From the NCBI GenBank assembly GCA_036387915.1, contig DASVSV010000497.1:1-10957 (forward strand): a stretch of 10,957 bases of DNA, in the 5' to 3' direction. Source of the stretch: QHVT01 sp036387915. GTDB taxonomy: Bacteria; Acidobacteriota; Thermoanaerobaculia; Gp7-AA8. Positions 1 to 6,100 of this stretch are shown here, piece by piece; within the stretch, counting starts at the first letter, position 1; the number at the start of each line of letters is the position of its first letter. The notes beneath the pieces were generated by a model. That model did no database searches and had not been told where the DNA came from. It worked only from the letters and a program-made list of their open reading frames with translations. Both the position numbers and the translations under genes were made by a program.

Positions 1-4
1 CCCA

Positions 5-34
5 GGTCCCTCGACTCGACGCTCGGGATGACAG
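5..34. repeat. Partial dispersed intergenic repeat at window edge
   Basis: The first 113 bases contain no gene that I can support on either strand. Positions 5-34 read TCCCTCGACTCGACGC followed by TCGGGATGACAG. This resembles a dispersed intergenic word, TCCCTCGACT...CTCGGGATGAC, that I remember from several GC-rich bacterial genomes; the resemblance is from memory and was not searched. It contains the direct doublet TCGAC-TCGAC and a weak inverted pair, TCCCTCGA with TCGGGA. The left end is cut by the window, so the full element cannot be seen. It lies downstream of the permease gene that ends at 114 and may be part of its 3' region. Positions 35-113 hold nothing recognisable. Confidence 0.35.
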
Positions 35-113
35 CACGGCTGGACGCCGGGGGCTATTTTCTTCAGCGTGCTACGCAGGCGATCGAGTTCAGCCGGCAAT
101 TCCTAACTGAAGA

Positions 114-1400
114 TCATTGCTCCGAAGCGGCGTTCCGCTGCGCGGTGAGGAAGTAGACGATGGCGCCGACGACCAGGCCGATGCCGAGCGCGATCAGCCT
201 CTTCGGCTCCTGCCAGATCGCCACGACCATGATCAGCGAGACCACGACGCCGAGGATCGGGACGATGAGGCCGGGCGTGCGGAAGCCTTCGTTCAACTTG
301 CGCAGGCGCGGCACGGCGATGCAGGTCATCAGATACGTCACCAGTCGCGCTCCCGCGGAGATGAGCGCCAGCGTGCGGAACGAGCCCGCCAGTGCCATCG
401 CCAGCGCGACCGTGGTGTGGATGGCGATCGCGACGGCCGGCGTGCGGAAGGTCGGATGGACGTACGAGATCGGCCCCATGCGCCGGCCGAGCGAGAGCGC
501 GTAGAGCATGCGCGAGCCTTCGAGCATCGTTCCGGAGTTCGTGCCGGCCATCGACATCAGCGCGCCGATGGTGACGATGATCGCGCCGACCGGACCGATG
601 ATCGCCGCGGCCGCGGACGCGATCGGCGTGTCACTCTGCGACAGGTCGGGCAGCGCCGACATCGCGCCGAGCTGCACCAGCACGTAGATCACGGCGATGA
701 TGACGATGCCGGTCAGCAGCGCCAGCGGCAGGTCGCGACGCGGGTTCTTGTACTCGCCCGCGGGCACGCCGAGGTTCTCGAAGCCGGCGTACGCAAACAG
801 CATGAACAACGCGACCTCGGCCCAGTCCGCACCGGCCGGGACGTCGAACGAACCGGGAAGCGGATTCGACTTCCAGACGATCAGCGCCAGCAGGATGAAC
901 CCGACCAGCGGCACGAGCTTGCCGAAGGTGAAGATGTAGATCGACGCGGCGCCGTACTTCACGCCGAGGTAGTGGATCACCGCGAGAAAGAGGATCATCC
1001 CGGTGATCACCACCGCTCGCCAGGCGCCGACTTTCAGCGCCGGCACGAGCAGTCCCAGCGCGACCACGAAGCCGTTGGAGAGCGACGCGAGCGAGGTCAC
1101 GCGCGCGATCCAGTTCATCCAGCCGGTCTCGAATCCGATGAAGTCGCCGAGGGCCGTCTTCGCGTAGAGATACGCCCCGCCCGGTTCGCTGAAGTGGCTG
1201 GCCGCCTCGGCGAAGTTCAGCGCCAGGATGAACACCGGGATCGCGAACAGCAGCGGCGCCCACAACGAGAACGGACCGAGGAGCTTGTACGACTCGAAGG
1301 GGAGGAGGAACACGCCGCTGCCGATGACGGCGTTGATGCACATCGCCACCAGGCCCCAGAAGCCGACGGTCCGGACCAGTTTATTGCTGTCTTCGTTCAT
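114..1400 (-). CDS. APC-superfamily amino acid permease
   Basis: A predicted 428-residue inner-membrane transporter, probably moving amino acids or amino-acid derivatives by proton symport or exchange. It has about twelve hydrophobic segments, the usual number for the APC (amino acid-polyamine-organocation) superfamily. The first segment carries the family's glycine-rich unwound helix, NAVIGSGVFLLP (about residues 23-34). A second family-like stretch, EPGGAYLYAKTALG, lies at about 72-85, and FAYAGFENLGVPAGEYKNPRRDLP follows segment six, where APC members have F-x-G-(F/W)-E and a charged loop. The ATG at 1400 has a good ribosome-binding site, GGGGAG, six bases upstream. The first 20 bases overlap the 3' end of the deacylase gene on the same strand, so translation is likely coupled. 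Cotranscription with a D-aminoacylase-like enzyme suggests that substrate and enzyme product are related, but the transported compound cannot be named from sequence. The family call is firm; the substrate is unknown. Confidence 0.9.
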   Translation of the reverse strand: MNEDSNKLVRTVGFWGLVAMCINAVIGSGVFLLPFESYKLLGPFSLWAPLLFAIPVFILALNFAEAASHFSEPGGAYLYAKTALGDFIGFETGWMNWIARVTSLASLSNGFVVALGLLVPALKVGAWRAVVITGMILFLAVIHYLGVKYGAASIYIFTFGKLVPLVGFILLALIVWKSNPLPGSFDVPAGADWAEVALFMLFAYAGFENLGVPAGEYKNPRRDLPLALLTGIVIIAVIYVLVQLGAMSALPDLSQSDTPIASAAAAIIGPVGAIIVTIGALMSMAGTNSGTMLEGSRMLYALSLGRRMGPISYVHPTFRTPAVAIAIHTTVALAMALAGSFRTLALISAGARLVTYLMTCIAVPRLRKLNEGFRTPGLIVPILGVVVSLIMVVAIWQEPKRLIALGIGLVVGAIVYFLTAQRNAASEQ

Positions 1401-3048
1401 AGCCTGCTCCCCGAATCGAACGTCCGGGCAGCTTGCCCGTCATGGTGCCGCCGCGCAAGACCGGCACGCCGTTCACGACGACGTCGGTGATGCCGGCCGC
1501 GAACTGGTGCGGATCCTCGAATGTGGCTTTGTCGATGACGGTGTCAGGATCGAATACGACGAGGTCGGCGGCCATGCCGTGGCGAATGAGCCCGCGGTCG
1601 TGCAGGTTGGCCCGCAGCGCGGCCTGCGACGTCATGCGCCGCACCGCTTCCTCGATGCTGAAGAGTTTCTCGTTGCGCGCGTAGTGGCCGAGGACGCGGG
1701 GGAAGCTGCCGTACGCGCGCGGGTGCACGGCCACGTCGTCTTCGCGCATCTTCGCGACAGGGGAGCTGGCGTCGGAACAGATGCTGATCCACGGCTGCTT
1801 CAGTGCCGTGCGCACGTCTTCTTCGCTCATGGAGAAGTAGATGACGCGCGGCGACACTTCGCTCTCGGCGAAGAGCGTCATCAGCGCTTCTTCCGGCGAC
1901 TTCTGCATCAGCGCCGCGATCTCGTGGATGAACTTCTTCTGATACTGCGCGAGCGCGGGGTTGTAGATCTGCGTGACGTAAATGCCGCGCTCTCCCCGCC
2001 GCTCGACCTGCCCCCGCAACGCCTCGGCGATCCTGGCGCGATCGTCGGGATTCTGCAGGCGCTTGCGGAAGTCGTCGAAGCCGCCCTCCATGGCCCAGTC
2101 GGGTGCGAGGGTGGAGAGGCCGGTGGACGACGCGGCGTACGGATAGACGTTCGCCGAAACGTCGAGACCTTTGTCGCGCTCGGCCTGGATGCGCGCCACG
2201 ATCTCGGTCATGCGGCCCCAGTACGCGCGTCCGCCGATCTTGAGGTGCCAGACGTTGACGGGGATCTGCGCCTCGCGCCCGATGCGGAACGCTTCGTCCA
2301 GCGCGCTGTCGATCTTCGCCCCCTCGTCCCGGATGTGGGAGAAGTAGACGCCGCCGTATTTCGCCGCGACTCTCGAAAGGTTGATCAGCTCCTCGGTGCT
2401 CGAGTACATGGCCGGCACGTAGATCAGCGACGAGCCGATGCCGATCGCACCTTCGCGCATGGCCTGGTCGACGATCGCCTCCATCTGCCGCATCTCGTCG
2501 GCGGTGGCGGCGCGGTTGACGTCGCCGATGACCATCGAGCGCGGGTTCGCCGCACCCATGAGCATGGCGAAGTTGACCGCGGCGCCTTTACGATCGATGT
2601 CGTCGAGGTAGTCGCCCATCGTGGCCCAGCGCTCGCGCCGGTCGATGTTCGCGTCGGAACGGTTCGGCCCCGGCGACGTCCCTTCCCCCGCCACCTCGGT
2701 GGTCACGCCCTGCCGCACTTTCGCCTCCAGATGCGGATCAGCGATGGCCACGGTCTGCGACCAGCCGAGCAGGTCGACGAAGCCCGGCGCGACGATGCGG
2801 TTCGCGGCGTCGATGGTGGAGCCCGCGGGCATGTCGCGCAGATCGCCGATGGCCACGATCCGATCGCCGCGCACACCGACGTCACCGCGAAACCAGGGGG
2901 AGCCGCTGCCGTCGAGGATCCGTCCGTTCGTGATTTTCAGGTCGAGCATGGGGGCGGTGGTGGCGGTCGTGCTGGATGGCGTCGTGGTGGTGCAGGTGGT
3001 AAGCGTCATGGCAGTGGTGATGGCAATGGCGATGGGGGGTAGTCTCAT
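1381..3048 (-). CDS. N-acyl-D-amino-acid deacylase-like amidohydrolase, predicted lipoprotein
   Basis: A 555-residue amidohydrolase-superfamily protein of the D-aminoacylase type, which hydrolyses N-acyl-D-amino acids. The N-terminus (MRLPPIAIAITTAMTLTTC) looks like a lipoprotein signal with LTTC ending at Cys19, followed by a Thr/Ser-rich linker to about residue 33; this predicts a membrane-anchored periplasmic enzyme. The catalytic part starts at about residue 34 with MLDLKITNGRILDGSGSPWF, typical of the family. HPRAYGSFPRVLG (442-454) is a strong D-aminoacylase signature. By comparison with the family, metal ligands appear kept at His238 (FSHIRDEG), His268 (VWHLKIGG) and Asp426 (CSDASSP). 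The usual HxH after PGF(I/V)D is replaced by LLGWS (93-97), and the usual cysteine position seems to be Glu122 (GEGTSPGP). The ATG at 3048 lies inside an intergenic repeat. Met34 would be an alternative start giving a cytoplasmic enzyme, but the in-frame signal argues for 3048. It lies between lysA and the permease; the exact substrate is uncertain. Confidence 0.85.
   Translation of the reverse strand: MRLPPIAIAITTAMTLTTCTTTTPSSTTATTAPMLDLKITNGRILDGSGSPWFRGDVGVRGDRIVAIGDLRDMPAGSTIDAANRIVAPGFVDLLGWSQTVAIADPHLEAKVRQGVTTEVAGEGTSPGPNRSDANIDRRERWATMGDYLDDIDRKGAAVNFAMLMGAANPRSMVIGDVNRAATADEMRQMEAIVDQAMREGAIGIGSSLIYVPAMYSSTEELINLSRVAAKYGGVYFSHIRDEGAKIDSALDEAFRIGREAQIPVNVWHLKIGGRAYWGRMTEIVARIQAERDKGLDVSANVYPYAASSTGLSTLAPDWAMEGGFDDFRKRLQNPDDRARIAEALRGQVERRGERGIYVTQIYNPALAQYQKKFIHEIAALMQKSPEEALMTLFAESEVSPRVIYFSMSEEDVRTALKQPWISICSDASSPVAKMREDDVAVHPRAYGSFPRVLGHYARNEKLFSIEEAVRRMTSQAALRANLHDRGLIRHGMAADLVVFDPDTVIDKATFEDPHQFAAGITDVVVNGVPVLRGGTMTGKLPGRSIRGAGYERRQQ
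1407..1412 (-). promoter_or_regulatory. Ribosome-binding site of the APC permease
   Basis: On the minus strand GGGGAG is followed by a six-base spacer and the ATG at 1400. It lies inside the coding sequence of the deacylase, which ends at 1381. This supports the chosen permease start and a coupled operon. Confidence 0.65.
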
Positions 3049-3129
3049 AGTCTCAGAGCCTCACAGTCTCATAGTGGTCGTGGGCTGGGCTTCTTCTATG
3101 CGCCTGTGAGCCTATGTACCTGTGAGACT
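3041..3129. repeat. Inverted pair of degenerate CTCATAG/CTCACAG word blocks
   Basis: Two 34-base blocks, 3041-3074 and 3096-3129, are inverted copies of one another with 26 of 34 positions matching by hand alignment, around a 21-base spacer. Each block is built from short degenerate words such as AGTCTCATAG, CCTCACAG and GTCTCATAG, at roughly 8-10 base spacing. The right block ends at 3129, directly against the lysA stop codon (3130-3132). The left block overlaps the first eight coding bases of the deacylase and includes its ATG (3046-3048). The element therefore fills the whole gap between the two same-strand genes. It can fold as an imperfect hairpin in the lysA-deacylase transcript. There is no ORF or integrase, and its origin is unknown. 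Confidence 0.75.
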
Positions 3130-4395
3130 TCACTCCATCCCCCTCACCAGGTCGTCCAGCGTCTGCCGCGTGCGGATCAGCCGCGCGTCGTCGCCGTCGA
3201 CGAGCACTTCCGGCGGCAGCAGCCGTGCGTTGTAGTGGGAGCCCATGGAGAAGCCGTAGGCGCCGGTGTCGCAGAATGCGAGGAGGTCGCCCACTTTCAC
3301 GCGGTCGAGGGCGCGCGTCACGACACTGCCTTCGGTACGTGTGAAGACGTCGCTCGATTCGCAGAGATTGCCCGCCACGACCACGTCCTCTCGTTCGTCG
3401 GACGCGTCGAAGTTCTCGCGCAGCGAGGTGTTGCTGCCGCGCGACGCGTTGAGGATGTGGTGATACGAAGAGTACTTCGACGGACGCACGAGGTGATTGA
3501 AGCCGGTGTCGACGCCGACCCACTCGGTGCCGATGCTGACGCGCCGCGACGTGGCCCGCGCGATGAGCGTCCCGGCCTGCGCAACCATGTAGCGCCCCGG
3601 CTCGAGAATCGCCGTCAGATTCCGCGCGCGCAACATGGCACCGGCAATCCGCGTCAGCTCGCGGCCATAGTCGGCGATCGGGAACTCGACGTCGCCCGGC
3701 TTGTACGGCGTGCCAAGGCCGCCGCCGAAGTTGACCCATTGCAGGTTGCTGAACGACGGCACGAGCTCGAGCAGCCGCCGCGCGGCCTGCAGCAGCGGTG
3801 CGGGATCGGTGACGCCGGAGCCGATGTGCGCGTGCAGGCCCACCACTTTGCGCCCCGTGTCCTCGACCAGCATGCGCGCGGAGTCGACCTCCGCCGCGTC
3901 GATCCCGAACTTCACGCCGCCGCCCGCCGTGACGACGTCCGTGTGATGCCCCGCGCCGATGTCGGGGTTGACGCGCAGCGCGATCGGATTCTTCAGGTCG
4001 AGCCCGAGGATGCGATCGATCTCGGACATGGAGTTGACGTTGACGACGATGCGCGGATCGGGGATGTCGCGCAGGTCGTCGTCGGAGACGTTGGAGCACG
4101 TGAACCAGATCGACTCCGCCGGGAACCCGGCCCGCATGGCCAGATGAATCTCCCCAGGCGACACGGAGTCACACCCGAACCCGTGCTCCTGCAGCATGCG
4201 CAGGATGGACAGGTTCCCGTTCGCCTTCATCGCGTAAAACGCGCGGAAGGGAAGCCCGGAGAACGCACCAAGCACGTTCTCGATCTGCCGCCGAATGACC
4301 GCCGCGTCGTAGACGTAAACCGGCGTCCCAAACCGCGCCGCCAACGCTTCCGCCGAGATGTTGCCAATGTGCAGGACGTTTTCCCGATACTCCAT
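3130..4395 (-). CDS. lysA: Diaminopimelate decarboxylase
   Basis: LysA removes CO2 from meso-diaminopimelate to give L-lysine, the last step of the DAP lysine pathway; it is a cytosolic PLP enzyme of the alanine racemase-like fold type III. The product has 421 residues, the usual size. PLP-binding Lys57 lies in FYAMKAN. HAHIGSG (188-194) and FGGGLG (223-228) bind the cofactor phosphate, and EPGRYMV (265-271) is the conserved loop. Cys345 in GNLCESSDVF is the active-site residue supplied across the dimer, and GAYGFSMGSHYN (378-389) is the C-terminal signature. The ATG at 4395 gives the normal N-terminus (MEYRENVLHIGNISAEALA). The frame remains open upstream only because of high GC. No Shine-Dalgarno is visible, but TATACT lies ten bases upstream, so the mRNA may be nearly leaderless. 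There is no room for a lysine riboswitch. The gene is divergent from thyA and followed by the deacylase. Confidence 0.97.
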   Translation of the reverse strand: MEYRENVLHIGNISAEALAARFGTPVYVYDAAVIRRQIENVLGAFSGLPFRAFYAMKANGNLSILRMLQEHGFGCDSVSPGEIHLAMRAGFPAESIWFTCSNVSDDDLRDIPDPRIVVNVNSMSEIDRILGLDLKNPIALRVNPDIGAGHHTDVVTAGGGVKFGIDAAEVDSARMLVEDTGRKVVGLHAHIGSGVTDPAPLLQAARRLLELVPSFSNLQWVNFGGGLGTPYKPGDVEFPIADYGRELTRIAGAMLRARNLTAILEPGRYMVAQAGTLIARATSRRVSIGTEWVGVDTGFNHLVRPSKYSSYHHILNASRGSNTSLRENFDASDEREDVVVAGNLCESSDVFTRTEGSVVTRALDRVKVGDLLAFCDTGAYGFSMGSHYNARLLPPEVLVDGDDARLIRTRQTLDDLVRGME

Positions 4396-4405
4396 GAGCG
4401 CGCGC

Positions 4406-4411
4406 AGTATA
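4406..4411 (-). promoter_or_regulatory. Putative -10 element of lysA
   Basis: On the minus strand TATACT ends ten bases before the lysA ATG. It is one base from the TATAAT consensus and sits between the end of the long palindrome (4416) and the gene. A normal -10 to start distance would place transcription initiation within a few bases of the ATG, predicting a leaderless or very short leader. No convincing -35 is seen; that position falls in the palindrome arm. Confidence 0.45.
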
Positions 4412-4415
4412 GATG

Positions 4416-4693
4416 GGAGCGCCGGCCGCCGGCCGTTATCGACGCCAGCCGCGCACTCTTCGTTGCACCGGCGAGGGAACGACGAGGGGCCTCCGGCGGG
4501 CCGGTACGACCGGCAGCGCTTAGTAGGGCCAGTCGTCGCGAAAACGCGTGTTTCGTAGACAGGGCGTGCGTTCAGGCTAGGCCAACAAGCGCTGCCGGTC
4601 GTACCGGCCCGCCGGAGGCCTCCCGTCGTCTCCCTTTCGCAGGTGCAACGAGAGTGTGCGGCTGCGTCGGGAACGGCCGGCGGCCGGCGCTCC
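4416..4693. repeat. Long imperfect palindrome filling the lysA/thyA divergent gap
   Basis: The 315-bp gap at 4396-4710 contains no gene; it is almost wholly one inverted repeat. The left arm (4416-4521) and right arm (4587-4693) pair along their length with a few small indels. The outer 22 bases match perfectly (4416-4437 with 4672-4693, GGAGCGCCGGCCGCCGGC and on). The inner 34 bases also match perfectly (4488-4521 with 4587-4620, containing GGCCTCCGGCGGGCCGG and TACGACCGGCAGCGCTT). The middle of each arm is a diverged copy containing GTTGCACC and GACGACG or similar. The central 65 bases (4522-4586) are not clearly paired and include GCGAAAACGCGTGTTTCG. It could be two inverted copies of a dispersed element, or a regulatory cruciform serving both promoters. 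No transposase is present. Confidence 0.85.
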
Positions 4694-4697
4694 AGAT

Positions 4698-4703
4698 TAC
4701 AAT
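4698..4703 (+). promoter_or_regulatory. Putative -10 element of thyA
   Basis: TACAAT, one base from the consensus, ends seven bases before the thyA ATG at 4711, just outside the right end of the palindrome. At this spacing transcription would begin at or next to the ATG, predicting a leaderless mRNA, in agreement with the lack of a Shine-Dalgarno. It mirrors the TATACT on the lysA side. No clear -35 hexamer is present. Confidence 0.45.
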
Positions 4704-4710
4704 CGCGCGC

Positions 4711-5505
4711 ATGAGGCAATACCAGGAGTTGGTGCGGACGATCCTCGAGAGCGGGGCGCGGAAGGGTGATCGGACGGGGACCGGCACGTTGTCGATCTTT
4801 GGGCATCAGATGCGGTTCGATCTGGCGGACGGATTTCCGCTGCTGACTACGAAGAAACTGCACCTGCGGTCCATCGTTTATGAGCTGCTGTGGTTCCTGG
4901 CGGGGGAGACCAACGTCCGCTTTCTGAACGAGAACAAAGTCACGATCTGGGACGAGTGGGCGGATGCGGATGGCGAGCTGGGGCCGGTGTATGGGTACCA
5001 GTGGCGCTCGTGGCCGACCGCGGACGGGCGGCACGTCGACCAGATCGCGAACGTGATCGACGAGATTCGGCGGAATCCCAACTCGCGGCGCCTGGTCGTC
5101 AGTGCGTGGAACGTCGGGGAGTTGGAGAAGATGGCGCTGCAGCCGTGTCATGCGCTGTTCCAGTTCTACGTCGCCGACGGCCGCCTCTCCTGCCAGCTCT
5201 ACCAGCGTAGCGCCGACGTCTTCCTCGGCGTGCCGTTCAACATCGCCTCGTACGCGCTGCTGACCATGATGGTCGCGCAGGTGTGCGACCTCGCGCCGGG
5301 GGAGTTCATCCATACGCTGGGCGACGCGCATCTCTACTCCAATCATCTCGAGCAGGCTCGCGAACAGTTGACGCGCGAACCGCGTCCGCTCCCGACCATG
5401 CGGCTCAATCCGGAGATCCGCTCCATCTTCGACTTCAAGTTCAGCGACTTCACGCTCGAGAACTACGATCCGCATCCGGCCATCAAGGCGCCGATCGCCG
5501 TATGA
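4711..5505 (+). CDS. thyA: Thymidylate synthase
   Basis: ThyA methylates dUMP to dTMP with methylenetetrahydrofolate, releasing dihydrofolate; it is a cytosolic homodimer. The product has 264 residues, the same length as the Escherichia coli enzyme. RKGDRTGTGTLSIFGHQMRF (17-36) includes the arginine that contacts the dUMP phosphate. The nucleophile is Cys146 in ALQPCHALFQFYV. QLYQRSADVFLGVPFNIASYALL supplies the phosphate-binding arginine, aspartate and asparagine, and HLYSNHLEQ is the C-terminal signature. The protein ends in the expected IKAPIAV. The ATG at 4711 gives the canonical N-terminus (MRQYQELVRTIL); the frame is open upstream but non-coding. Its stop overlaps the folA start as ATGA, so the two are translationally coupled. 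FolA recycles the dihydrofolate that ThyA produces, which explains the pairing. Confidence 0.98.
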   Translation: MRQYQELVRTILESGARKGDRTGTGTLSIFGHQMRFDLADGFPLLTTKKLHLRSIVYELLWFLAGETNVRFLNENKVTIWDEWADADGELGPVYGYQWRSWPTADGRHVDQIANVIDEIRRNPNSRRLVVSAWNVGELEKMALQPCHALFQFYVADGRLSCQLYQRSADVFLGVPFNIASYALLTMMVAQVCDLAPGEFIHTLGDAHLYSNHLEQAREQLTREPRPLPTMRLNPEIRSIFDFKFSDFTLENYDPHPAIKAPIAV

Positions 5506-6029
5506 AGGTCTCGCTGATCGCCGCGCTCTCCACGAACAACGTCATCGGCCGGGACCAGGGGCTGCCGTGGTGCCTGCGCACGGACCTCAAGCGCTTCAAG
5601 GCCATGACCACAGGGCACCACTACATCTCCGGACGGAAGACCTACGACACGGTCGGCAAGCCGCTGCCGGGACGGACGAACATCGTCATCACGCGGCAGC
5701 CCGACTTTGCGGCCGAGGGCATCATCGTGGTGCACACTCTGGAAGAGGCGCTGCGCGTGGCGCGGGAAGCAGGGGAGACGGAAGTCTTCATCGGCGGCGG
5801 CGGCGAGATCTTCACGCAGGCGCTGCATGGCGCCGATCGCATGTACCTCACGCGCGTACATGCCGAGGTGGAGGGGGACACGTACTTTCCCGACTTTGAC
5901 GACGTGTCGGAATGGCAGCTCGTCGACTCGGAGCACTTCGAGGCGGACGAGAAGAATGACTATCCGTTCTCGTTCCTGACCTACGAGCGCGCCGGCGCCG
6001 AGGGGCACGCGATTCCGGACGAAGGGTGA
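5502..6029 (+). CDS. folA: Dihydrofolate reductase
   Basis: FolA reduces dihydrofolate to tetrahydrofolate with NADPH and is the target of trimethoprim. The 175-residue product is slightly longer than the usual 160 or so because of a short hydrophilic tail after FLTYERA. Family landmarks are in order: NNVIGRDQGLPW (12-23), the catalytic acid Asp28 in CLRTDLKRFK, the cofactor stretch ISGRKTYDTVGKPLPGRTNIVITR (42-65) and the EVEGDTYFPDFD region (122-133). Three details are unusual: WCLR replaces the common W(H/N)LP next to Asp28; ISGR replaces IMGR; and the NADPH pyrophosphate loop reads IGGGGEIF (97-104), one glycine longer than the usual IGG(G/A)EI(Y/F). The extra glycine is encoded in a run of four GGC codons, as expected from replication slippage. 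The ATG overlaps the thyA stop by four bases. The last codons and the stop are part of the following repeat. Confidence 0.95.
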   Translation: MKVSLIAALSTNNVIGRDQGLPWCLRTDLKRFKAMTTGHHYISGRKTYDTVGKPLPGRTNIVITRQPDFAAEGIIVVHTLEEALRVAREAGETEVFIGGGGEIFTQALHGADRMYLTRVHAEVEGDTYFPDFDDVSEWQLVDSEHFEADEKNDYPFSFLTYERAGAEGHAIPDEG

Positions 6030-6100
6030 AAGGGAAAGGGTAAAAGGTAAAGAGAGCAGCGCGCGCGGCTTTCCCTTTACCTTTTACCTTTGACCTTTCG
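6020..6100. repeat. Inverted pair of AAAGG/GGTAAA word blocks bridging folA and MFS gene
   Basis: The left block is made of purine-rich words (GAAGGGTGAAAGGGAAAGGG, then TAAAAGGTAAAG), and an inverted pyrimidine-rich block follows (CTTTCCCTTTACCTTTTACC, then TTTGACCTTTCG). Aligned from the outer ends, 21 of 25 positions match (6020-6044 with 6076-6100). In a shifted register there is a perfect 14-base stem, GGTAAAAGGTAAAG at 6039-6052 with 6075-6088, around a 22-base loop. The element begins inside folA, contains its TGA (6027-6029), and ends inside the MFS gene, four codons after the TTG start at 6090. It is very low in GC compared with its surroundings. It could fold in the mRNA near the MFS start and hide or present it. 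Confidence 0.75.

Noticed and set aside
117..3042. Long plus-strand open frames opposite the permease and deacylase genes
   Set aside because: Their translations are rich in Arg, His, Asp and Gly without family motifs, as expected for antisense frames in GC-rich DNA. The minus-strand products have clear families.
3041..3129. CRISPR array or tandem-repeat minisatellite
   Set aside because: The words are degenerate, 7-10 bases long and arranged as inverted blocks. There are no uniform 25-40 base repeats with unique spacers and no cas genes.
4416..4693. Insertion sequence
   Set aside because: The arms are almost contiguous, with only 65 bases between them and no transposase frame or clear target duplication. 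At most it is a non-autonomous element.
3106..4710. Upstream plus-strand extension of thyA through lysA
   Set aside because: The frame is open only by base composition. Conserved ThyA sequence starts at 4711 and gives the normal 264-residue protein.
4396..4710. Lysine riboswitch or other structured leader upstream of lysA
   Set aside because: A -10-like hexamer lies ten bases from the start codon, leaving almost no leader, and no riboswitch-like core is visible.
4396..5475. Upstream minus-strand extension of lysA through thyA
   Set aside because: Same reason: the added residues are the antisense of thyA and the palindrome, and LysA begins normally at 4395.
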